The notes beneath the pieces were generated by a model. The model did not search any database, was not told the DNA's origin, and worked only from the letters and a program-made list of their open reading frames with translations. Shown piece after piece: positions 7,066 to 13,084 of a DNA stretch of 14,826 nt (its first letter is position 1; the number at the start of each line of letters is the position of its first letter). Where the stretch lies: positions 1 through 14,826 of the forward strand of contig JAFZKM010000123.1 of the NCBI GenBank assembly GCA_017553665.1, given 5' to 3'. This stretch comes from Lachnospiraceae bacterium. Its GTDB lineage: Bacteria > Bacillota_A > Clostridia > Lachnospirales > Lachnospiraceae. Both the position numbers and the translations under genes were made by a program.

Positions 7066-7716
7066 ATGATTGGATTCTATAATTACACCGTTATCATCAC
7101 ATATCTGAGCGTTGTTTCGGCGGCTCTGGGCATGTATCTGTGCTCTCAGGGAGACCTGAAGATCGGTATTTTCTTCTTCATGTTCTCGGGACTCTGCGAT
7201 ATGCTTGACGGCCCTGTTTCACGTACGAAAAAGGACCGCACCGATACGGAGAGGAAGTTCGGCATTCAGATCGATTCGCTCTGCGATTGTGTGAGCTTCG
7301 GCGTACAGCCCGCGGGAATTTATTATTTCATCGCGAAGTATCAGGCACCCGATGCGGCTGTGCTTCACAGGATCGCGTTCGTGCTCGGCGTGATGCTGAT
7401 GCTGGCGGCTGTTATAAGACTTGCCTTCTTTAACGTATCCGAGGAAGACAGACAGAAGACCGAGGGAACCAAACTCCGCAAGTATTACAGGGGCCTCCCG
7501 GTTACGAATGTTACATGGATCCTTCCTCTTTTCTTCCTGACCAGATATTTCCTCAGCGGCATGTCCTTTGTGATCGTTATGCTGGCTTCGGAGGCTCTTA
7601 CCGCGTTCCTGTTCCTTCTTGATTTCAAGATGCCCAAGGTACACGGAAAGAAGCTTATACCTGTTGCGTTGGCGGCAATTGCCGTATTTGTGGGCGTATG
7701 CCTGATCAAATTTTAA
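7066..7716 (+). CDS. pssA: CDP-diacylglycerol--serine O-phosphatidyltransferase (phosphatidylserine synthase)
   Basis: It condenses CDP-diacylglycerol with L-serine to phosphatidylserine at the membrane; the next gene, psd, decarboxylates the product, so substrate and pathway follow from context. The 216 residues have several hydrophobic helices and the CDP-alcohol phosphatidyltransferase motif: D45-MLDG-PVSR, then G66, D70 and D74 in FGIQIDSLCD, followed by SFGVQPA. The motif is slightly atypical: Ser replaces the usual Ala before Arg53, and 12 rather than 8 residues separate Arg53 from Gly66. All four catalytic Asp residues are present. The start at 7066 was preferred over upstream in-frame codons because GGAGG (7052-7056) lies 9 nt ahead and the promoter -10 box (7027-7032) lies just upstream, with transcription expected to begin near 7039. 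Other CDP-alcohol transferases (e.g. PgsA) are less likely beside psd. Confidence 0.88.
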   Translation: MIGFYNYTVIITYLSVVSAALGMYLCSQGDLKIGIFFFMFSGLCDMLDGPVSRTKKDRTDTERKFGIQIDSLCDCVSFGVQPAGIYYFIAKYQAPDAAVLHRIAFVLGVMLMLAAVIRLAFFNVSEEDRQKTEGTKLRKYYRGLPVTNVTWILPLFFLTRYFLSGMSFVIVMLASEALTAFLFLLDFKMPKVHGKKLIPVALAAIAVFVGVCLIKF

Positions 7717-7719
7717 ATT

Positions 7720-8619
7720 ATGAGCGATACATACTATAAAGACAGAGAAGGCAATATCATATCCGGAGACGCGACACCCTCCGGATTTCTTGAATTTGCG
7801 TATAATACCGTACCCGGAAGACTGGCGCTGAACATCCTGATCAGACCGGCGTTCTCGAACCTTGTGCGAGCTTTTCTGAAGAGCCGTTTATCGACGCTTA
7901 TGATCGACGGATTCATCAAAAAGAGCAATATAAGCCTTAAGGAATGCGTTCCCTGCAGATATCCTTCGTTCAATGATTTCTTCATCAGGGAATTGAAACC
8001 CGGAAAGCGCATGATAGAGCGGGATCACAGGCTTCTCGCGTCTCCCTGCGACGGTAAGGTGACGGTTGCCGCGATCGACGATGATCTCGTGCTCGATATC
8101 AAAGGCTCGAAATATACTGTACCTTCACTGCTCCGCGACGATGAGCTCGCGGAGGATTTCACGGGCGGATGGGCGATCGTACTGAGGCTTACGGCGGATG
8201 ATTACCATCATTACTGCTATCCGGACGACGGTCATAAGGGAGAGAATATCTTTATTCCCGGCGTTCTGCATACCGTCAGCCCCACCGCTACAGACCATAT
8301 ACGCGTATTCAGGGAGAATCAGAGAGAGTATACGGTTATCGATTCACTGCATTTCGGGCGCATTGTCCAGATGGAGATAGGAGCGATGTGCGTGGGAAGG
8401 ATCGTGAACCTGCACGGAGCGCGCGCGGTAAAGCGCGGGACCGAGAAGGGACGCTTTGAGTTCGGCGGCTCGACGATCGTGCTTTTGACGCAGAAGGGAT
8501 GCTTTACGCCTGATGAGGATCTGATCGCGAATTCCGCGGAAGGCATCGAAACAGTCGTAAAACTCGGAGAGAGGATCGGCTTCAATGAAGAATATCAAGG
8601 CGGACATAGTAAGCGGTAA
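7720..8619 (+). CDS. psd: Phosphatidylserine decarboxylase proenzyme
   Basis: It converts phosphatidylserine to phosphatidylethanolamine with a pyruvoyl cofactor made by self-cleavage. The 299-residue proenzyme has the N-terminal FNDFFIRELKPGKR segment, SPCDGKV (108-114), the histidine region DYHHYCYP with His163/His164, and the cleavage motif FGGST, in which cleavage between Gly250 and Ser251 would leave a pyruvoyl group on the small alpha chain of about 49 residues. The GGST form (rather than LGST) is, from memory, common in clostridial enzymes. The ATG is only 3 nt after the pssA stop and has no recognisable ribosome binding site, so translation probably depends on ribosomes finishing pssA. 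The last 35 nt overlap holA. Function is secure by motif and by pairing with pssA. Confidence 0.95.
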   Translation: MSDTYYKDREGNIISGDATPSGFLEFAYNTVPGRLALNILIRPAFSNLVRAFLKSRLSTLMIDGFIKKSNISLKECVPCRYPSFNDFFIRELKPGKRMIERDHRLLASPCDGKVTVAAIDDDLVLDIKGSKYTVPSLLRDDELAEDFTGGWAIVLRLTADDYHHYCYPDDGHKGENIFIPGVLHTVSPTATDHIRVFRENQREYTVIDSLHFGRIVQMEIGAMCVGRIVNLHGARAVKRGTEKGRFEFGGSTIVLLTQKGCFTPDEDLIANSAEGIETVVKLGERIGFNEEYQGGHSKR

Positions 8620-9568
8620 ATATAAAAGAGTCTACCTCCTGTACGGAGACGAGTTCTATCTGCTGAGACGCTGCGTGGCCTCTCTAAAAAAGGGTGTATT
8701 GGGCGACGACGGCTCGGATGTGAATTATTCCGCGTTCGACGGCAGCTCGGGCTATGATGTGAACGAACTGAAGGAGATATGCCTGACGCTTCCATTCTTT
8801 GCAGACAGGAGACTGGTGATAGTCGAGAATTCGGGACTGTTCGGCGGCGATTCGGGCTTTGACGCGTTCATACCGCAGATCCCGGAATCCACGGTTCTCG
8901 TACTGATAGAGCATTCAGCGGATAAAAAGACAAAGTTATATAAGGCTGTAAAAGAAGGCGGGTATGTCTGCGAATTTACGACTCCGACGCCCGAGCAGGC
9001 GGTCGAGTTCTGCGCGGGATATCTGGGGAAGGCCGGAAAGCGCATCTCGAAGGATGACTGCGTATATTTCGTAAACGGAATCGGAGGAGACCTATACAAT
9101 GTCTCTACCGAACTCGATAAGCTGATCGATTACACCGGAAGTTCCGATACCGTAAGGCGGGCTGACATAGACGCGATATGTTCTATGCAGATCGAGAACA
9201 GGATATTCGACATCGTCGATATGCTGATGAATAAGGACTTCAAGGGCGCGCTGAAGATATACCACGATCTGATAAGCCTGCGCGAGCAGCCGCTCGGGAT
9301 CCTGAGATTCATCGTGGCGAGATATCTGAAGCTTTTGGGCATCCGAGACGAGCTGAACCGCGGAAGATCGGTGACCGAAGCGGCATCGAACCTTAAAATG
9401 CCCGACTGGCTGTTTAAGAAAGAGAAGGCGAAGCTTAAGGACTTTCCTTATTCAAAAATAATCCGGGCGATCGAGCTCTGCACTGAGACCGAGAACCTGA
9501 TAAAGACAGGTGATATAGCGGATTCTGCGGGAATGGAAATTTTGCTTGCAAATTTGTCCGCTCTGTAA
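8585..9568 (+). CDS. holA: DNA polymerase III, delta subunit
   Basis: The delta subunit is part of the clamp loader and opens the beta sliding clamp during replication. Length 327 residues fits HolA. Recognisable features are the N-terminal VYLLYGDEFYLLRR segment in place of a true Walker A, the LPFFADRRLVIVEN strand region (about 68-82), the GGDLYNVSTELDKL stretch (about 168-182) that resembles the sensor region of clamp-loader AAA+ folds, and a helical C-terminal collar domain ending in NLSAL. There is no intact P-loop, as expected for delta. The start lies inside psd with GAGAGG (8569-8574) 10 nt upstream, giving a 35-nt overlap and probable coupling. holA often follows comEC in Firmicutes; here pssA and psd lie between. 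Its 3' end also contains the promoter of the tRNA gene. Confidence 0.93.
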   Translation: MKNIKADIVSGKYKRVYLLYGDEFYLLRRCVASLKKGVLGDDGSDVNYSAFDGSSGYDVNELKEICLTLPFFADRRLVIVENSGLFGGDSGFDAFIPQIPESTVLVLIEHSADKKTKLYKAVKEGGYVCEFTTPTPEQAVEFCAGYLGKAGKRISKDDCVYFVNGIGGDLYNVSTELDKLIDYTGSSDTVRRADIDAICSMQIENRIFDIVDMLMNKDFKGALKIYHDLISLREQPLGILRFIVARYLKLLGIRDELNRGRSVTEAASNLKMPDWLFKKEKAKLKDFPYSKIIRAIELCTETENLIKTGDIADSAGMEILLANLSAL

Positions 9569-9574
9569 TATAAT
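9546..9574 (+). promoter_or_regulatory. Promoter of tRNA-Ser, inside the 3' end of holA
   Basis: TTGCAA (9546-9551), a 17-nt spacer and a perfect TATAAT (9569-9574). The -35 box is within the last codons of holA and the -10 box begins right after the holA stop. A start near 9581 would give about 28 nt of precursor leader before the mature tRNA. Confidence 0.7.
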
Positions 9575-9608
9575 CACGTTTGTGGCTGTCGAAAGACAGT
9601 AATGCTTT

Positions 9609-9694
9609 GGAGTGGTATCGAAGTGGTCATAACGGCCCTGACTCGAAATCAGGTAGGCGGCAACGTCTCGTGGGTTCGAATCCCACCCACTCCG
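9609..9694 (+). tRNA. tRNA-Ser (anticodon CGA)
   Basis: The acceptor arms GGAGTGG (9609-9615) and CCACTCC (9687-9693) pair fully, with discriminator G at 9694. The anticodon stem CTGA/TCAG encloses the loop CTCGAAA, giving anticodon CGA, which reads the serine codon UCG. The T arm is GTGGG-TTCGAAT-CCCAC. The extra arm is long, as in class II serine tRNAs. CCA is not encoded, so it must be added after transcription. UCG is a common serine codon in the neighbouring genes, so this tRNA has plenty of use. Confidence 0.97.
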
Positions 9695-9700
9695 CGCGAA

Positions 9701-9735
9701 TGAGCCTCCGCATCTGCGGAGGCTCACATTTTTTT
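9701..9735 (+). terminator. Intrinsic terminator of tRNA-Ser (and of pssA-psd-holA read-through)
   Basis: Perfect 11-bp stem TGAGCCTCCGC / GCGGAGGCTCA with an ATCT loop, then CA and a run of seven T (9729-9735), with further T-rich sequence to 9747. It starts 7 nt after the tRNA and should end both the tRNA transcript and anything arriving from holA. Confidence 0.92.
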
Positions 9736-9814
9736 GTGTTTTTTTAATACGTGTTATAGCAACATTTCGGTAATTCTAGATTTTTTTTGATTAGTTTACT
9801 CCTCATATGCCGAT

Positions 9815-9820
9815 TATAAT
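9815..9820 (+). promoter_or_regulatory. Probable -10 box of the xylanase gene
   Basis: A perfect TATAAT in an A/T-rich stretch after the tRNA terminator. No convincing -35 lies at 17 nt; TTAGTT (9791-9796, 18-nt spacing) is the best available. A weak -35 would fit a regulated promoter. Transcription from near 9827 gives a leader of about 70 nt. Confidence 0.5.
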
Positions 9821-9831
9821 CTTCAACTGAA

Positions 9832-9858
9832 AGCGAAGGGTTGACTATGCCCAACGCT
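9832..9858. promoter_or_regulatory. Inverted repeat in the xylanase leader
   Basis: AGCGAAGGG - 9 nt - CCCAACGCT: nine-base arms that pair at seven positions (AGCG with CGCT, GGG with CCC, A-A mismatches between). It lies just downstream of the predicted transcription start and could be a repressor operator or a leader hairpin. No regulator gene is adjacent. Confidence 0.3.
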
Positions 9859-9867
9859 GTTTGAGGA

Positions 9868-9881
9868 TGAAAACGATCAAA
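9868..9881 (+). promoter_or_regulatory. Candidate CcpA catabolite-responsive element (cre)
   Basis: TGAAAACGATCAAA matches the cre consensus TGWAANCGNTNWCA at 13 of 14 positions (A in place of C at position 13). It sits downstream of the predicted promoter and overlaps the start of the ribosome binding site of the xylanase gene by a base, a place where CcpA would block elongation when preferred sugars are present. Catabolite repression of xylanases is common in Firmicutes. Confidence 0.5.
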
Positions 9882-9896
9882 GAAAGGAATTGTAAG

Positions 9897-11126
9897 ATGA
9901 AAAGAATTCTTGCTATCCTGCTCGCAGCGGTTATGATCTTATCCCTTGCGGGCTGCAAAAAAGGAAATGAAGTACAGAACAACCCTACATCGGCTCCCAC
10001 ACAGGCTGCCGATCCCACTAAGGCTCCCACGGAAGCGCCTGCGCCCACGGATGCGCCCGAGCCCACCTCAGAACCGATCAATCCCGACGATTACTGCCTG
10101 AAGGATGTTTTCGCGGAGCACGGCATGAAGGTCGGAACCTGCATCTCATCACAGATGATAGACAGACCTGCTGTCAAGAAGATCATTCTTGACAACTTCA
10201 GCAGCCTGACCATGGAGAACTCCATGAAGCCCGATTATATCTTCAACAGAAACAAGAGTAAGGAAACGGGAGACCTGGTCGTTGAGTTCAACAGCGATGC
10301 GCTGAAGATCCTTGAGTTCGCGAAGGAGAACGGTCTTAAGATGCGCGGACATACGCTTGTATGGTACAGCCAGACACCGAACTGGATCTTCAAGGAAGGT
10401 TTCGAGAATTCGGGAGATTTTGTTGACCGCGAGACAATGCTTGCACGTATGGAAAGCTATATAAAGCAGGTATTTGAGCAGCTTGAGGCACTCGGATACA
10501 TTGATCTGTTTTATGCGTACGACGTTGTAAATGAGGCATGGATGGAAAACGGAACGATGCGTCAGAACAACTGGTCTTCGATCATCGGAGATGACTATCT
10601 GTGGTACGCATTCTATTTCGCGGATAAATACGCGCCCGAGAGCATCGATCTTTATTACAATGACTACAATGAGCAGATGAAGACTCAGACTCTTCTTAAG
10701 TTCGTTGAAACTCTTAAAGATGATACCGGAAGATATCTGATCGACGGATTAGGCTTCCAGGCACATCTTTACACCGAGGACAGTCTTGTTAATTATTTCA
10801 GACTTGTTGACGCGGTCGCAGCTACAGGCCTTAAGGTTCAGCTTACCGAGGTTGATATCCAGCTCGGAAAATGGCAGCATCCCCTGCCCGCAAACGATGA
10901 GAATTTCAAGACTCAGGGTAAGTTCTGCTACGCGCTGGTAAACGGTCTGTTCGAGAGAGTTGACAACGGAACCCTGAACATGGACGCGTTCACATTCTGG
11001 GGAGTTACCGATTCGATGTCATGGAGAAGTGAATACAGCCCGCTTTGTTTCGACGCGGATCTGCAGCCCAAGTATGAGTATTACGCAGCTATGCAGCTGA
11101 GAGATTACGCAGGATTTGATGACTGA
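9897..11126 (+). CDS. Lipoprotein endo-1,4-beta-xylanase, glycoside hydrolase family 10
   Basis: It hydrolyses internal beta-1,4-xylosidic bonds of xylan by the retaining mechanism, outside the cell. The 409-residue protein has a signal with lipobox LAGC (Cys20), so it should be tethered to the membrane. A Pro/Thr/Ala-rich linker (about 29-62) precedes a GH10 barrel (about 66-405). Active-site motifs are NSMKPD (108-113), GHTLVWYSQTP (151-161), acid/base Glu213 in DVVNEAW, GFQAHLY (His290), nucleophile Glu318 in LTEVD, and FTFWGVTDSMSW. No carbohydrate-binding module is present. The start at 9897 was chosen because AGAAAGGA (9881-9888) lies 8 nt upstream and it begins the signal peptide; an upstream in-frame start at 9861 would add 12 charged residues before the signal. 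It stands alone between the tRNA terminator and a convergent chemoreceptor, and the leader has a cre-like site. Confidence 0.95.
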   Translation: MKRILAILLAAVMILSLAGCKKGNEVQNNPTSAPTQAADPTKAPTEAPAPTDAPEPTSEPINPDDYCLKDVFAEHGMKVGTCISSQMIDRPAVKKIILDNFSSLTMENSMKPDYIFNRNKSKETGDLVVEFNSDALKILEFAKENGLKMRGHTLVWYSQTPNWIFKEGFENSGDFVDRETMLARMESYIKQVFEQLEALGYIDLFYAYDVVNEAWMENGTMRQNNWSSIIGDDYLWYAFYFADKYAPESIDLYYNDYNEQMKTQTLLKFVETLKDDTGRYLIDGLGFQAHLYTEDSLVNYFRLVDAVAATGLKVQLTEVDIQLGKWQHPLPANDENFKTQGKFCYALVNGLFERVDNGTLNMDAFTFWGVTDSMSWRSEYSPLCFDADLQPKYEYYAAMQLRDYAGFDD

Positions 11127-11145
11127 TAATTAAACGGCATGATAA

Positions 11146-11180
11146 AGCCGGGGGGACAATCGTCCCCCCGGCTGTTTTAT
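11146..11180. terminator. Shared hairpin terminator between the xylanase and chemoreceptor genes
   Basis: A perfect 12-bp stem AGCCGGGGGGAC / GTCCCCCCGGCT with an AATC loop (11146-11173), followed on the plus strand by GTTTTATT. On the minus strand, after the chemoreceptor gene, the same stem is followed by TTTATC. It therefore probably serves both convergent genes, more efficiently for the xylanase. Confidence 0.85.
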
Positions 11181-11196
11181 TGAAATCTCTTTTGTC

Positions 11197-12864
11197 TTAC
11201 TTGAAGTAGCGGAGCTGATCGTTAAGTTCCTCGGCCATGCCGCGCATCTTTGTCGACTCGTTCTTGGTGTTGGTAACATTGTCGGAGATGTTGTCGATGT
11301 TGGTGGCAACTTCCTGAGACGATGCGGCGTTTTCTTCGGAGATCGCCGACAGGTCGGATACGTTGTTCAGGATCGATTCCTTAACCTTGTTCAGTGCCTC
11401 TGCTTCGGTTGAAACTCTGGTGATATCCGAAACAACCTCGGAAACGGAAGCGCTGAAGTTCTCCATGCTCTCGGAAACCGTCTTTACGAGCTCCTGCTGG
11501 GTGACCATCAGATCCTTCGCGTCATTGGCCATCTCTGCGCAGCTCTCAACCTTAACTACTACGTCTTCAACAGACTTTCTGATGTCCTGGGCGGAGAGGT
11601 TACTCTGCTCAGCCAGTTCTCTGATATTTTCGGCAACAACCGCGAAACCGCGTCCCGACTCACCGGCACGCGCAGCCTCGATGGAAGCGTTAAGCGCGAG
11701 CAGGTTGGTCTGGCCTGCGATGCTTGTGATAACATCCGCAGCCGACCTGATGCTGTTTACAGCCTCAACGGAAGCCTTGGTCTGTTCGTTGATGTTAAGG
11801 ATAGCGGTAACAGACTGCTCATTGCTCGAGTAAACGTTCTTGATATTCTTGATGGCGTCATTGTTAACCTTCTGCATCTCTTTCGCGCGATCACTTGCGA
11901 CAGAGGAGCTGTCGGAGATCGATTCGATCGAATTGCCCATCTCTATAACTGCGGCATTAACGTTCTGCACGTTATCAGCCATACTGAGAGCTGTATTTGA
12001 CATCTGACTGATAAGCTCTGCGGACTGCTTGATGCCGTTTGCGCTGTCGTTTGAAAGGCTGTCGACCTGCTCAACGGTTGTATTGAGTGAATCATAGGTG
12101 CCGCGGATCGAGCCTACGGTAGAAGAGAGCTGACCCTGCATGTTCTCGATGGCTTTATTGATCTCAGCGAATTCGTAGCAGATCGTACTTCTGATATCCT
12201 TCGGAGAAAGGTCGCCTTCTGCGAGTTCGTCAATGTTGGTGACCATGTTCTTAAGCGATCTCTCAAACAATGTTCCTACATAGAATACAAGAGCGGCGAT
12301 GATGAGAAGGCTGATCACAAGAACGATGATGACCGAATTCCTGATCGAATTGATCGTAGTCTGGGCTGATGACATCGGGATTCCGGAGAATGCCATGCCC
12401 CAGAAGTTCTTTTCGGCTTCATCTGAATAAATGGGAGTGTAGTAAACCGCGTAGAGCTTATTGTTGATGGTTATGTTCTCCGCGTAATAGTCCTGGCCGG
12501 ACTTAACCTTCGCGTAGATCTCGGCGCCGGCTTTGGTTCCTTCAAAATATGTGCCGTCAGCCTGCTTGATCGATGTAAGAAGACGGGTATCGCCCTCGAA
12601 GAGGGTCTGCTCAATGTCTTCGGACTTAAGGTTGTTTACGTAAGCGTGATCCGAATACTCATCGTAATCAACATAGCCGTTCGCGATGACATCATACTGG
12701 AAATATTCCTTCAGAGAATAGCTGACACTCTTAAGTGTGGTCTTTCTCGATTCGGCAAGTCCGGTGTTTGTCTTGCTGATGCTGATAAAAGCGATTATCA
12801 GGCCCACAAGCACCATGGGGATGATTCCTGTTAACAGGAACGTGGTCTTATACTTCATCTTCAT
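11197..12864 (-). CDS. Methyl-accepting chemotaxis protein with extracytoplasmic Cache-like sensor
   Basis: A transmembrane chemoreceptor controlling CheA and hence swimming. The 555 residues comprise a first membrane helix (about 8-30), an extracytoplasmic domain of about 145 residues with a single-Cache-like pattern ([29 protein letters not shown]), a second helix (about 176-198), HAMP (about 199-250) and a long coiled-coil signalling domain. The conserved hairpin tip is at about 383-412 ([20 protein letters not shown], then [12 protein letters not shown]). I see no C-terminal CheR-tethering pentapeptide. The start at 12864 has AAAGGAGA 8 nt upstream; an in-frame ATG two codons later is less well placed. 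The ligand is unknown; the neighbouring xylanase is suggestive only. It is a single-gene unit, convergent with the xylanase and divergent from rel. Confidence 0.95.
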   Translation of the reverse strand: MKMKYKTTFLLTGIIPMVLVGLIIAFISISKTNTGLAESRKTTLKSVSYSLKEYFQYDVIANGYVDYDEYSDHAYVNNLKSEDIEQTLFEGDTRLLTSIKQADGTYFEGTKAGAEIYAKVKSGQDYYAENITINNKLYAVYYTPIYSDEAEKNFWGMAFSGIPMSSAQTTINSIRNSVIIVLVISLLIIAALVFYVGTLFERSLKNMVTNIDELAEGDLSPKDIRSTICYEFAEINKAIENMQGQLSSTVGSIRGTYDSLNTTVEQVDSLSNDSANGIKQSAELISQMSNTALSMADNVQNVNAAVIEMGNSIESISDSSSVASDRAKEMQKVNNDAIKNIKNVYSSNEQSVTAILNINEQTKASVEAVNSIRSAADVITSIAGQTNLLALNASIEAARAGESGRGFAVVAENIRELAEQSNLSAQDIRKSVEDVVVKVESCAEMANDAKDLMVTQQELVKTVSESMENFSASVSEVVSDITRVSTEAEALNKVKESILNNVSDLSAISEENAASSQEVATNIDNISDNVTNTKNESTKMRGMAEELNDQLRYFK

Positions 12865-12920
12865 AACTGTTGTCTCCTTTTCGTTCTATATCTTTTATGA
12901 AAAGAACTTGTATATGCAAT

Positions 12921-12949
12921 ATTTTAGCTGTTTACATCGCAATAGTCAA
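12921..12949 (-). promoter_or_regulatory. SigmaA-type promoter of the chemoreceptor gene
   Basis: On the minus strand TTGACT (12949-12944), a 17-nt spacer and TAAAAT (12926-12921). The start near 12914 gives a leader of about 50 nt. No sigmaD (flagellar sigma) pattern was found here, although many chemoreceptor genes use it. Confidence 0.7.
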
Positions 12950-12977
12950 CATGAAAATGCTAAAAAAGGAAATAGCC

Positions 12978-12990
12978 TGCAACAGTTGCA
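12978..12990. promoter_or_regulatory. Perfect palindrome between the chemoreceptor and rel promoters
   Basis: TGCAAC-A-GTTGCA, a 13-bp palindrome with 6-nt arms. It lies 28 nt upstream of the chemoreceptor -35 box and 15 nt upstream of the rel -35 box, a position from which one regulator could act on either. The TTGCA-type half-site recalls MarR/LacI-family operators, but no regulator is adjacent. Confidence 0.35.
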
Positions 12991-13005
12991 TGTTTGTGAA
13001 TAAGT

Positions 13006-13034
13006 TTGACAGTTATACATTTTCAATGTAAAAT
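13006..13034 (+). promoter_or_regulatory. Strong promoter of rel, with a dyad in its spacer
   Basis: A perfect TTGACA (13006-13011), a 17-nt spacer and TAAAAT (13029-13034), preceded directly by TG. The leader from about 13041 is about 44 nt. The spacer contains the perfect dyad TACATT-TTC-AATGTA (13016-13030), which overlaps the first bases of the -10 box, a usual place for a repressor site. Confidence 0.75.
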
Positions 13035-13084
13035 AATTAGTTATCAATATATAATTATGAACATTACGGCGGGCAGGTGATGTT

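Noticed and set aside
8820..8862. Similar GATTCGGGCTTTGA words in comEC (6651) and holA (8850)
   Set aside because: A short match made of common codons in unrelated proteins; no larger repeat around it.
9861..9896. Upstream extension of the xylanase from 9861
   Set aside because: It adds a charged stretch ahead of the signal peptide and would place the cre-like site and ribosome binding site inside the gene; AGAAAGGA fits the ATG at 9897.
9845..10081. Minus-strand frame with Gly/Ala/Val-Gly repeats (SVGAGASVGALVGS type)
   Set aside because: It is the reverse reading of the Pro/Thr/Ala linker of the xylanase; the apparent repeat protein is an artefact of that linker.
12737..13003. Hydrophobic plus-strand frame of 88 codons at the 5' end of the chemoreceptor gene
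   Set aside because: Its hydrophobic character comes from the antisense of the chemoreceptor's first membrane helix; no ribosome binding site.
13027..13055. Second rel promoter using TATAAT at 13050-13055
   Set aside because: The -35 at the correct distance would be TGTAAA, and the upstream TTGACA-N17-TAAAAT is clearly better; a minor start there is not excluded.
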